64,000 nt of DNA from CATQHD01 sp965202675 (lineage in GTDB: Bacteria; Actinomycetota; Acidimicrobiia; Spongiisociales; Spongiisociaceae), in contig OZ241842.1 of assembly GCA_965202675.1 (NCBI GenBank), forward strand, positions 806,001 to 870,000, read 5' to 3'. The notes below the pieces were generated by a model, which was not told the DNA's origin, ran no database searches, and saw only the letters and a program-made list of their open reading frames with translations. Within the stretch, counting starts at the first letter, position 1; each line of letters opens with the position of its first letter. The translations under genes and the position numbers were made by a program. Below, in pieces: positions 8,791-16,959 of this stretch.

Positions 8791-9803
8791 AGGCTGCCCT
8801 GCTCACCGCCTACGGCGAACCGTTGGAAATAAGGGAGGTGCCCGCGCCCGAACCCGGTCCGGGCGAGGTGCTGATCAAGGTGGCGGCGGTAGGGGTGTGC
8901 CATTCCGACTGGACGGTTTGGGCGGGCCGGTCGAACATCCTCGAGCGGCTTCCGGCCATCCTCGGCCATGAGATCGCCGGGCATGTGGCCGGACTGGGCA
9001 AGGGGGTGACCGGCCTGCGGGAAGGGGATGCGGCGGCGGTCTTCGGCGCCTGGGGGTGCGGACGGTGCCTCTACTGCCTGCGGGGCGACGAACAGGCCTG
9101 CGGCCAGACCGGATGGGTGGGGCATGGGCCTCCGGGCGGATACGCCGAGTATCTGGTGGTGCCGGCCGCCCGCCATCTTGAGCCGATCGGCGGCCTCGAC
9201 CCCGCCGAAGCGGCCGCCCTCACCGACGCCGGCCTCACCTCCTACCGGGCGGTGCGGCGCTGTCTGCCCCGCCTGACGCCCGGCGCAACGGCGGCGGCGG
9301 TCGGGATAGGAGGCCTGGGGCACTTCGGACTGCAGTACCTGAAGACCCTCTCCCCCGCCCGGGTGGTGGCCGTGGACATCTCGCCGCCCGCCCGCCGGCT
9401 GGCCGCCCGCCTGGGCGCCGACGCAGTGGCCGAATCCGCCGACCAAGCCCTCGAAGCCGTGATGGACCTATCAGGAGGGCAAGGCGCCGACGCGGTGCTC
9501 GACTTCGTAGGATCCACCGCCTCCATGGAGCTGTCCGTGAGGGCAGCCGGGCGGTTCGCCGTGATCATGAACGTTGGCCTGGGCGGCGGCGTCCTCCCCT
9601 ACAAGCCCTACGGTATGCCCGCCGAGGTGACCCTGACCACCGCCTGGTGGGGCAGCCGCAACGACCTCCGCGAGGTGGTGGCCCTGGCCCGGGCAGGCCG
9701 CCTGACCCCGGCCCTGGAACGCCGCCCCCTCGACGAAATCAACCGGGTCCTCCCCCGCCTCGCCCGGGGAGGAGTGCTCGGACGGGCCGTCCTGCTGCCC
9801 TGA
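8787..9803 (+). CDS. Zinc-dependent alcohol dehydrogenase (MDR family)
   Basis: A 338-residue medium-chain dehydrogenase. The start is ATG at 8787, overlapping the preceding stop. VGVCHSD and GHEIAGHV supply catalytic zinc ligands. CGRCLYCLRGDEQAC has the C-x2-C-x2-C-x7-C structural zinc lobe. GIGGLGHFGLQYLK is the NAD(P)-binding Rossmann turn. It resembles NAD-dependent secondary or branched alcohol dehydrogenases; the physiological substrate is not evident. Overlap with the pseudopilin set suggests co-transcription, although functions seem unrelated. Confidence 0.9.
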   Translation: MKAALLTAYGEPLEIREVPAPEPGPGEVLIKVAAVGVCHSDWTVWAGRSNILERLPAILGHEIAGHVAGLGKGVTGLREGDAAAVFGAWGCGRCLYCLRGDEQACGQTGWVGHGPPGGYAEYLVVPAARHLEPIGGLDPAEAAALTDAGLTSYRAVRRCLPRLTPGATAAAVGIGGLGHFGLQYLKTLSPARVVAVDISPPARRLAARLGADAVAESADQALEAVMDLSGGQGADAVLDFVGSTASMELSVRAAGRFAVIMNVGLGGGVLPYKPYGMPAEVTLTTAWWGSRNDLREVVALARAGRLTPALERRPLDEINRVLPRLARGGVLGRAVLLP

Positions 9804-9843
9804 CCCGATGCACCGGCCGCGCCGGCCGTGTATGTTTCAATGA

Positions 9844-9898
9844 GGCAGACCCCCGATGCGCCGGGGGGCCGCATGGGTCCCCTCGCCGGGTCTGTCTG
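9844..9898 (+). promoter_or_regulatory. Inverted repeat in the leader of the ABC importer operon
   Basis: GCAGACCC (9844-9851) can pair with GGGTCTGT (9887-9894) around a GC-rich interior, 20 bases before the binding-protein ATG. It could be an attenuator-like leader or a terminator for the dehydrogenase gene; there is no T-tract. Confidence 0.4.
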
Positions 9899-9918
9899 CG
9901 AATAGATAAAGGAGAAGC

Positions 9919-11745
9919 ATGTCGATACTACGAATACGAGCCGGCCGTTGGATGGCCGTGATGTTGGCGCTGGCCATGTTCGCGGCCGCGTGCGGATCGG
10001 ACGACGCAGACGACGAACCCGCCGCCGACCCGACCACCACCGCGGCCCCGCAAACCACGCCTAGCACGGTGGCCGAGGTGGGCACGACCACCTCCACAAC
10101 CGCCCCCGAGGGCGACACCACCACAACGGCCGCCCCTACCACCACCGCGGCGCCCGCCGGGCCGCTGACCGGACGGGAGGGAACCGTCATCGTCGGAAAG
10201 CAGATGTCGGCCGATACGTCGTTCGACCCGGCGGTCGCCTTCGCGGAGCTGTACGTGATGGTGCTCGGCTCGGTCTACAACCACCTCGTACAGTGGGTCG
10301 AGACCCCCAACGGCTACGACTACCAGACTCTCGCCCCCGAGCTGGCGACCGAGTGGTCGTCCAACGGCGACGCCACGCAGTGGACGTTCGTACTCGACCC
10401 CGACGCCCGGTTCCACGACGGCTCCCCGGTCACGTCCGAGGACGTCCGATGGTCCTTCATGCGCTTCAAGAACAAGCAGGGCCCGCCGTCCTACCAGACC
10501 GCAAAAATCGAGAGCATCGACACCCCCGACCCCGGGACGGTGGTAATCAACCTGAACGAGCCCGACGCGGAGCTGCCCGGGCTGATGACGGCGGCGGCCT
10601 TCGCCGTCCTCAACAGCGACATGGTGGCGGCCAACGGCGGAACGGCCGACGAGGACGCCGCCGAGACGGACACCGCCGGACAATGGCTGACGCAAAACAG
10701 CGCCGGCTCCGGCCCGTTCAGGATCGAAGTCTCGGACCCGGGCGTGCGGCTCGAGCTGGTCCGGGTCGACGACTACTGGGGCGGACCGCCCGCCGCCATG
10801 GAGCGCATCATCTTCACCAACATCCCCGAGGCGCAGTCGCGCATCGACGCCCTCTCCCGCGGGGACATCGACCTGGCCTGGACGGTGATCCCGCACCAGG
10901 CGGCCTCGCTCGGCGAGAACTACACCATCCTCCAGGCCAACACGAACCATTGGTACTACATCGCCTTCACCACGGACCCGGCCAACAACGAGTTCGTTGC
11001 CGACCCGTCCGTCCAGAAGGCCCTGAAGCTCGCCATCGACTACGAGGGGCTAACGCAGCTGTGCCCCGGCTTCCCGGCCCTGCGCACCTACGGGCTGGCG
11101 CCGGTCCGCCTCGGCGGGATCTCGTCCGGTTATGAGCGGGACCTCGATGCCGCCAAGGCGCTGCTGGCGGAGGCGGGGTACCCGGACGGCTACAACGCCG
11201 ACACCCCCGGTTACAAGCCGATCCGGCTGCAGACCTTCCAGTGGACCGGGTTCTGCCCGATCTTCGGTGATGTGGTGCAGAAGCTCGCCCAGGACTGGAA
11301 GGACATCGGCGTGGTCACCGACGTGCAGATCCGCGACGCGGGGGTTTTCTTCACCGACTTCCGCAACGGCGACCTCGACATCAACGTGAGCGACTGGTTC
11401 CCGGAGTTCCCGTCGGCGGTCAGCTCGGCGTCGGTGTCGTTCCCCGGCGGCGTGGTGGCGAACCGCGCCCGCTGGGCGCCCGACGCACCGGGCCGGGAAA
11501 GCTGGCAGGGCTGGCCGGGCTACGACGAGACCAAGGCGGCCGGCGAGGCCACCCTGGCGGCCGTGGATCCGGACGAGCGGATCCGCCTGCTCAACCAGAC
11601 CGAGCAGCTGAGCCTGGAGAACAGCCCGATCCATCTGCTGACCGAGATTCCCGAGTGGTACCCGCACACCAGCTCGCTCACCGGCGTCTACTACCACGCC
11701 GTATACCGGTTCGAGCCCTACCGGATGGGCCGCGCCGGTTCGTAA
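9919..11745 (+). CDS. ABC transporter substrate-binding lipoprotein (peptide/nickel type, SBP family 5)
   Basis: A 608-residue extracytoplasmic receptor. ATG at 9919 is preceded by AAAGGAG. The signal peptide ends in the lipobox-like MFAAACGS, so Cys is probably lipidated. A Thr/Pro/Ala-rich linker (TTTAAPTTTAAP) follows, then the SBP_bac_5 fold (WTFVLDPDARFHDGSPVTSEDV, LTQLCPGF, LLNQTEQ). It captures oligopeptides or another solute and delivers it to the permeases encoded next. An intercistronic hairpin after the stop probably lets this gene be expressed more than the permeases. Confidence 0.92.
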   Translation: MSILRIRAGRWMAVMLALAMFAAACGSDDADDEPAADPTTTAAPQTTPSTVAEVGTTTSTTAPEGDTTTTAAPTTTAAPAGPLTGREGTVIVGKQMSADTSFDPAVAFAELYVMVLGSVYNHLVQWVETPNGYDYQTLAPELATEWSSNGDATQWTFVLDPDARFHDGSPVTSEDVRWSFMRFKNKQGPPSYQTAKIESIDTPDPGTVVINLNEPDAELPGLMTAAAFAVLNSDMVAANGGTADEDAAETDTAGQWLTQNSAGSGPFRIEVSDPGVRLELVRVDDYWGGPPAAMERIIFTNIPEAQSRIDALSRGDIDLAWTVIPHQAASLGENYTILQANTNHWYYIAFTTDPANNEFVADPSVQKALKLAIDYEGLTQLCPGFPALRTYGLAPVRLGGISSGYERDLDAAKALLAEAGYPDGYNADTPGYKPIRLQTFQWTGFCPIFGDVVQKLAQDWKDIGVVTDVQIRDAGVFFTDFRNGDLDINVSDWFPEFPSAVSSASVSFPGGVVANRARWAPDAPGRESWQGWPGYDETKAAGEATLAAVDPDERIRLLNQTEQLSLENSPIHLLTEIPEWYPHTSSLTGVYYHAVYRFEPYRMGRAGS

Positions 11746-11753
11746 AGCGTCCG

Positions 11754-11788
11754 GGGAGGGTCCGGGGCGCGCCGCCCCGGACCCTCCC
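11754..11788 (+). promoter_or_regulatory. Strong intercistronic hairpin between binding protein and permease genes
   Basis: A perfect 16-bp stem around a CGC loop (arms 11754-11769 and 11773-11788, GGGAGGGTCCGGGGC at the 5' side), without a T-tract. Such hairpins commonly protect the upstream mRNA segment from 3' decay in ABC operons, raising binding protein over permease. Partial termination is also possible. Confidence 0.75.
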
Positions 11789-11818
11789 GCAGGCGGCGGC
11801 CCGTAGAGGGAGCAGAAG

Positions 11819-12856
11819 ATGCGGTGGTTCATACTGCGGCGGCTGGCGCTGACGCCGTTCGTACTCCTCGGCATGACCTTTTTGACCTTCGTCATCTCCC
11901 AGCTGATCCCCATCGACCCGGCGGCCGCCTACCTGGGGGGGCGCGGGGCCATCCACACCGACGAAGCCGAGCAGAAGATCATCGACGCCCTCAACGCCCG
12001 ATGGGGATGGGACCGGCCGATCCTGGAGCGCTACTGGATCTACCTGACCAACCTCCTGAGGGGCGACCTCGGCGAGGCCAGCAACACGCTGCGCCCGGTC
12101 GGCGACGACCTGGTGAGGGTGGTGCCGCCGACCATCGAGCTGGTGCTGGCCGCCCTGTTCGCGGCGCTGGTCATCGGCGTTCCGGTGGGAGTATTCGCCG
12201 CCTCGCGCCGGGGCGGCCTCTGGGACGAGGCCTTCAAGGTGGTGTCTACGCTGGCCATCTCGGTTCCGGTGTTCTGGCTGGCCATCGTGGGTTTCAACAT
12301 CTTCTACGGCAGGCTGGGATGGGCCGCCGGAGCGGGTCAGCTCGACATCTTCACCCGCCCGCCCCCGGAGGTGACCAGGTTCGTCGTGGTCGACTCGATC
12401 ATCGCCCGCCGCTGGGACGCCCTCTGGGACGCCCTCCATCATCTCGCCTTCCCCGCCCTGCTGCTGGGCGTCGTGATCGGGTTCTACTTCGCCCGGGTGG
12501 TCCGCTCGGAGATGATCGAGGCGCTCGAATCCGACTACGTCCGCACCGCCCGGGGCAAGGGGCTGCGGAAGCCGCTGGTCCTCTACCGCCACGGGCTGAG
12601 GAACGCCATCATCCCGGTGATAACCCTCTCGGGGCTGGCCTTCGGTTCGCTGCTCACCGGAGTGATCGTCATCGAGCACGTGGTGGGGTGGCCGGGCCTC
12701 GGAGAGTACGCCTTCAGGGCGGCCACCCGCCTGGACCTAAACGGGATCGCCGGCGTCGTGATCGTCGTCAGCTTCACCTATGTGATGGTGAACCTCCTGG
12801 TCGACCTGCTGTACACGGTGGCCGACCCGCGGGTGCGGGAGGGCAGGTCGACATGA
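11819..12856 (+). CDS. ABC transporter permease (DppB-like)
   Basis: A 345-residue inner-membrane protein with an N-terminal helix (FILRRLALTPFVLLGMTFLTF), about six membrane segments and the EAA loop (ALESDYVRTARGKGLRK...RNAIIPVI) that docks with the ATPase subunits. This is the first permease of a heterodimer. It overlaps the next gene by four bases (ATGA). Family members transport peptides, nickel or opines; the solute cannot be read from sequence. Confidence 0.92.
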   Translation: MRWFILRRLALTPFVLLGMTFLTFVISQLIPIDPAAAYLGGRGAIHTDEAEQKIIDALNARWGWDRPILERYWIYLTNLLRGDLGEASNTLRPVGDDLVRVVPPTIELVLAALFAALVIGVPVGVFAASRRGGLWDEAFKVVSTLAISVPVFWLAIVGFNIFYGRLGWAAGAGQLDIFTRPPPEVTRFVVVDSIIARRWDALWDALHHLAFPALLLGVVIGFYFARVVRSEMIEALESDYVRTARGKGLRKPLVLYRHGLRNAIIPVITLSGLAFGSLLTGVIVIEHVVGWPGLGEYAFRAATRLDLNGIAGVVIVVSFTYVMVNLLVDLLYTVADPRVREGRST

Positions 12857-13770
12857 TCCGGCGCAACCGGCGGCTCGAGGAGGAAGCCTCCCGGCTGCTC
12901 GAAGAGGAGTCGTCCGCCGGGCGGAAGGGGGAGCAGGGAAGGACGGGGGCGGCCCTGGCGGCCCTGCGGCCCCGGACCTTTCTCGAGTCCTACGGAGTCG
13001 CGGCGGCCGTCCTCATGGCGGCGGCGATCGCGGCGGCCCCGCTGCTGGCCGGGGACCCGCTGCAGCAGGACCTGTCGGTCGCCCTGACCGGCCCGAGCGG
13101 CGATCATTGGCTGGGAACCGACAACCTCGGACGCGACATCTGGGCCCGGATACTCTACGGAGGCCGGGTCTCCCTGATCATCGGGCTTTTCGTGCTCGTG
13201 GCCGCGGGCGCGGTCGGCGTCGTGTACGGAGCGGTTTCGGGATACCTCGGCGGGATCGTCGACGCGGTGATGATGCGGATCGTCGATGTCTTCCTCTCGT
13301 TCCCGGCCATCATGCTGGCGCTGCTGATCAGCGCCGCCCTGGGCCCGACGATCCGCAACGTGATCATCGCGATCGCGGCCGCCTGGTGGCCCGTGTACGC
13401 CCGGCTCATCCGCGGCCAGGTCATAGTCGTGAAGGAACGCGAATACGTGACCGCTTCGCGCGCCCTCGGCGCCGGGCCGATGAGGAACCTGTTCCAGACG
13501 GTGCTGCCCAACAGCTTCGGCGTGATGAAGACCATCTTCGTGCTCGACATCGGGTACGCCATCCTGGCCGGATCTACCCTGAGCTTCCTCGGCCTGGGCG
13601 TTTCGCTGCCCACCCCGGAGTGGGGGGTGATGATCCGCGAGGCCCTCCAGTTTCCGAACCACTGGTGGCTGATCCTCAGCCCCGGCCTCGCCCTGCTGCT
13701 GTTCGTCTCCGCCATCAACTTCGCGGGCGGCGTCGCCGTCCGGTCGGTCCATGAAACCCCCGGCCGCTGA
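12853..13770 (+). CDS. ABC transporter permease (DppC-like)
   Basis: A 305-residue second permease. ATG at 12853 overlaps the stop of the first. A charged N-terminal tail (Glu/Arg-rich, about 35 residues) precedes the first helix. HWLGTDNLGRDIWARILYGGR is the characteristic DppC/OppC signature, and EREYVTASRALGAGPMRNLF is the EAA loop. It forms the channel with the preceding permease. The last 20 bases overlap the first ATPase gene. Confidence 0.92.
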   Translation: MIRRNRRLEEEASRLLEEESSAGRKGEQGRTGAALAALRPRTFLESYGVAAAVLMAAAIAAAPLLAGDPLQQDLSVALTGPSGDHWLGTDNLGRDIWARILYGGRVSLIIGLFVLVAAGAVGVVYGAVSGYLGGIVDAVMMRIVDVFLSFPAIMLALLISAALGPTIRNVIIAIAAAWWPVYARLIRGQVIVVKEREYVTASRALGAGPMRNLFQTVLPNSFGVMKTIFVLDIGYAILAGSTLSFLGLGVSLPTPEWGVMIREALQFPNHWWLILSPGLALLLFVSAINFAGGVAVRSVHETPGR

Positions 13771-14863
13771 GCAGGCCCCGGCCGGCGCCGGCCCGCCCGC
13801 CCCGGATGCGCCGCTGCTGTCAGTACGCGGCCTGAGAGTCACCTTCCGCGCCGGCGCCGAGGTGCGGGCCGTGAACGGCGTCTCCTACGACCTGGCACCC
13901 GGCGAGCACGTCGGCCTGGTCGGCGAAAGCGGATCCGGAAAGAGCGCCGGCGCCCTGGCGCTGGTGGGGCTGGTGCCGGACTACGCCGAGGTGGAGGGAA
14001 GGGTGCTGCTGGAAGGGGTCGACCTGACCGGCCTCGGCGAGCGCGATCTCCGGGCCGTCCGGGGCGCCCGGGTGGGCGTCGTGTACCAGGACCCTTTCAG
14101 CTCCCTCAACCCGGTACTGACGATCGGCAAACAGCTCACCGAGGTGCTGCGGCGGCACGGCGCGAGCGCCCGCAGGGCCCGGGAGGAAGCGGTCCGGCTG
14201 CTCGAAACCGTCGGCGTTCCCAATGCGGCGGAACGGGTCTCCGACTACCCCCATCAGTTCTCCGGCGGCATGAGGCAGCGGGCCGTCATCGCCATGGCCG
14301 TCTCGCCCCGCCCCGCCCTGCTGGTCGCCGACGAACCGACCACGGCCCTGGATGTCACCGTCCAGGCCCAGATACTCGAGCTGCTCCAGGAGCTGACCTC
14401 GGAGCACCGGACCGCCATGCTGCTGATAACGCACGACCTGGCGGTGGTGGCCGGCGTCACGCAGAGGGTGATGGTCATGTACGCGGGCCGCATAGTCGAG
14501 TCGGCCTCCACCGAGGATCTGTTCAACAAGGCGGCCCACCCCTACACGCTCGCCCTTCACCGTTCCCTGCCCCGCATCGACCAGCGCCTGGAAAGGCTGC
14601 CGACGATCGAGGGCCGGCCCCCCGACCCCGGCCGGCCGATGGCCGGATGCCCCTTCGCCCCCCGATGCTCCGCCCGGATCGACCGGTGCGCGGTGGAGAA
14701 CCCGCCCTTGATGACCGCGCCCACCGCCCGCCGGGCGGCCGCCGAAGGCTGGGACCGGTCGATGATCAGGGAACAGGACGGCGGCGATCCGGTCCCCGGT
14801 CCGGCCTCGCCGCAACTGACGGCCTGCTGGAACCCGCCGCCGGAGAGGCCCGCGGATGGTTGA
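13751..14863 (+). CDS. ABC transporter ATPase (DppD-like)
   Basis: A 370-residue nucleotide-binding subunit. Walker A is GESGSGKSAG, the Q-loop is VYQDPFSSLNP, the signature FSGGMRQRAVIA, and Walker B LLVADEPTTALD. The C-terminal oligopeptide-type extension contains CPFAPRC and a downstream Cys, as in DppD/OppD proteins with a C-terminal iron-sulfur or zinc motif. The start is ATG at 13751, overlapping the permease gene; the stop overlaps the next ATPase start by eight bases. Confidence 0.93.
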   Translation: MKPPAAEQAPAGAGPPAPDAPLLSVRGLRVTFRAGAEVRAVNGVSYDLAPGEHVGLVGESGSGKSAGALALVGLVPDYAEVEGRVLLEGVDLTGLGERDLRAVRGARVGVVYQDPFSSLNPVLTIGKQLTEVLRRHGASARRAREEAVRLLETVGVPNAAERVSDYPHQFSGGMRQRAVIAMAVSPRPALLVADEPTTALDVTVQAQILELLQELTSEHRTAMLLITHDLAVVAGVTQRVMVMYAGRIVESASTEDLFNKAAHPYTLALHRSLPRIDQRLERLPTIEGRPPDPGRPMAGCPFAPRCSARIDRCAVENPPLMTAPTARRAAAEGWDRSMIREQDGGDPVPGPASPQLTACWNPPPERPADG

Positions 14864-16016
14864 AGACACCGCGGGCGGCCCGCCGCTCCTCGAAGTAGAG
14901 AACCTGCGGGTCTGGTTCCCCGCCGGCCGGAGGCCTCCGGGAAAGGGGCGCGCCTTCATCAAGGCGGTCGACGGGGTGTCCTTCTCCGTCCAGAGGGGGG
15001 AGACGCTGGGGCTGGTGGGCGAATCCGGATGCGGCAAGACCACCACCGCCCGCGCGGTGCTGAGGCTTCTCGACCCCACCGAAGGACGGATCAGGTTCGA
15101 CGGGGTCGACCTCTCGGCTGTCCCCCGCCGGGAGCTCCGCCTTTTGAGGCGCCGGATGCAGCCGGTCTTCCAGGACCCCTTCGCAAGCCTGAATCCGAAG
15201 CGGACCGTGGAACGCATCATCGCCGAGCCCCTGGTTATCCACCGCCGGGGCGGGGCGGCGGAGCGGCGGGCGAGAGTGGCGGAGCTCCTGTCGACCGTAG
15301 GCCTCCCCCCCGACGCGGCGAAGCGGTACCCGCACGCCTTCAGCGGTGGACAGCGGCAGCGCATCGCCGTCGCCCGGGCCATGGCGCTGCAGCCCGACCT
15401 GATCGTCGCCGACGAGCCGGTCAGCGCGCTCGATGTCAGTATCCGGGCCCAGATACTCAACCTGCTCGGCGACCTCCAGGACGAGTTCGGCCTCACCTAC
15501 GTGATAATCGCCCACGACCTGGCGCTCGTCCGGCAGGTGACCGACCGGGTGGCGGTCATGTACCTGGGGAAAATCGTGGAGATGCGGCCCACGGAGGAGC
15601 TGTACCGGCGTCCGCTCCACCCCTACACCGTCGCCCTTCTGTCCTCGGCGCCGATCCCCGACGCCGGGGCCGAGCAGTCGCGCAGGCGGATCGTCCTGGA
15701 GGGGGACGCGCCCAGCCCCGCCGACCCGCCCTCCGGCTGCCGCTTCCACACCCGATGCTGGCTCAGGCGGAACCTCGGCAACCCGTCGGTCTGCGCAACC
15801 GATCCGCCGCCCCTCCGACCGATCGAGGAAACGGCGGCGGCCGGAGCGGCGGCCTGCCACTTTCCGGGCGAGATGGAAGGTTCCCCCGAGCTGCGGGAGA
15901 CCATGCAGACCCTGGCCGGCGCCGACGGCGGCCCGAACGCCGCCGGAGTTCCCCAAGAGGTGCCCGACCCGGCGCCCCCCGGCAACCGGGACAACCTACC
16001 CGAATATCACACCTAG
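14856..16016 (+). CDS. ABC transporter ATPase (DppF-like)
   Basis: A 386-residue partner ATPase. Walker A is GESGCGKTTT, signature FSGGQRQRIAVARA, Walker B LIVADEPVSALD, H-loop IIAHDLALV. The C-terminus has CRFHTRCWLR, the same family cysteine motif, and ends in a Pro/Gly-rich tail of about 60 residues longer than usual. It completes a five-gene importer. No downstream gene continues the operon; a transposase remnant follows. Confidence 0.93.
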   Translation: MVEDTAGGPPLLEVENLRVWFPAGRRPPGKGRAFIKAVDGVSFSVQRGETLGLVGESGCGKTTTARAVLRLLDPTEGRIRFDGVDLSAVPRRELRLLRRRMQPVFQDPFASLNPKRTVERIIAEPLVIHRRGGAAERRARVAELLSTVGLPPDAAKRYPHAFSGGQRQRIAVARAMALQPDLIVADEPVSALDVSIRAQILNLLGDLQDEFGLTYVIIAHDLALVRQVTDRVAVMYLGKIVEMRPTEELYRRPLHPYTVALLSSAPIPDAGAEQSRRRIVLEGDAPSPADPPSGCRFHTRCWLRRNLGNPSVCATDPPPLRPIEETAAAGAAACHFPGEMEGSPELRETMQTLAGADGGPNAAGVPQEVPDPAPPGNRDNLPEYHT

Positions 16017-16079
16017 CCCAGGAAAGACTTGACCAGCCCGGCGGGGAACGACTCCAAGGCCTCCTGGCGGCCGGGGACC

Positions 16080-16425
16080 CTACGGAGAAGTCCGGCTGGC
16101 CTGGCACGCCAAAGAAACCCTCCGCGACGTCTACCAAATCCAAGACCCCGGCCTCGCCGACGAATACACCCGACAGCTCGCCGCCGACCTCCAGGACCAG
16201 ACCTGCCCCCCGGAGGTCAACCAACCCGGCCGAGCCGTCGCCCGCTGGTACACCCAGATCGCGGCCCGGCGTCCGCTCCCGGGTGTCGAACGGACCCACC
16301 GAAGCAGTCAACAATCTCACCCGAACGCATCAAACGAATCGGGTTCGGGTTCCGCAACTTCACCAACTACCGGATCCGAGCACTCCTCTACGCAGGCAAA
16401 CCCAACTGGGACCTACTCCCCTCGG
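16080..16425 (+). pseudogene. ISL3-type transposase C-terminal remnant
   Basis: Translation in shifting frames gives GEVRLAWHAKETLRDVYQIQ, then NGPTEAVNNL, then after a frame change RIKRIGFGFRNFTNYRIRALL. These match the C-terminal part of ISL3/IS204-type DDE transposases. No N-terminal part, intact frame or clear terminal inverted repeats are seen. It is a decayed fragment lying just after the importer operon. Confidence 0.7.
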
Positions 16426-16599
16426 TGACCCCCCCTGAAATCCGAAGAGCCACTTTGGTTTCCCGTACGCAGCGCCGCGCGGCAGAATCATCAACAACAC
16501 AAGGGCAGAAACCCGCCGCCGCAACAAACATACGCATTTGGAGCCGCCTCGCCCAGCCGCGGGCTTTCTTTCACCCGCCCCCACCATTCGAGCCCCCCC

Positions 16600-16797
16600 A
16601 TTCGAGACCGCCCCCACCATCAAGAACGCGAAAATCCAGCGCACCGCCCCCGGCTGCGCCGGGACCCTCCCCCGCCAGCACCGAATCCACCGCTCGGGCA
16701 AGCCGCCCCTGGTCGGGCGCCGGCGCCCGACCTGCCAAGGTTCCGATAATGACCGCCGCGCACTCCGGAACTCCGGCGGCGGTGTTTGTGTGTCAGC
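16600..16797 (-). ncRNA. Putative structured small RNA, family copy 4
   Basis: Minus-strand promoter TTGGGT (16832-16827), 17-bp spacer, TACTAT (16809-16804). The predicted transcript begins with ACACAAACACCGCC and a GCCGCC/GGCGGT hairpin, has a perfect GGTCGGGCGCC palindrome, then CCCGGCGCAGCCGGG (16663-16649) and ATTTTCGCGTTCTTG (16635-16621). Copy 3 (42163-42360) shares the same order, and the last motif is shared with copies 1 and 2. No protein-coding gene is seen in 16426-16959. Confidence 0.5.
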
Positions 16798-16803
16798 ACA
16801 CAC

Positions 16804-16832
16804 ATAGTACCGCAAACCTACGACAAACCCAA
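16804..16832 (-). promoter_or_regulatory. Promoter of intergenic RNA copy 4
   Basis: TTGGGT, 17 bp, TACTAT on the minus strand; the -10 is good and the -35 is moderate. It points away from the LRR-SLH gene. Confidence 0.55.
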
Positions 16833-16959
16833 TACCCTCATCCTGGAACGCGAAAAATATTCTTTGCCCTTCTTGCCGCCGCCGGGCTCTACATGGAGGC
16901 GCAAGAGATGCATTGCTAGGCTGGCAGCACCGCTCGACGCCCGAGGAGCAACCGCCCCT

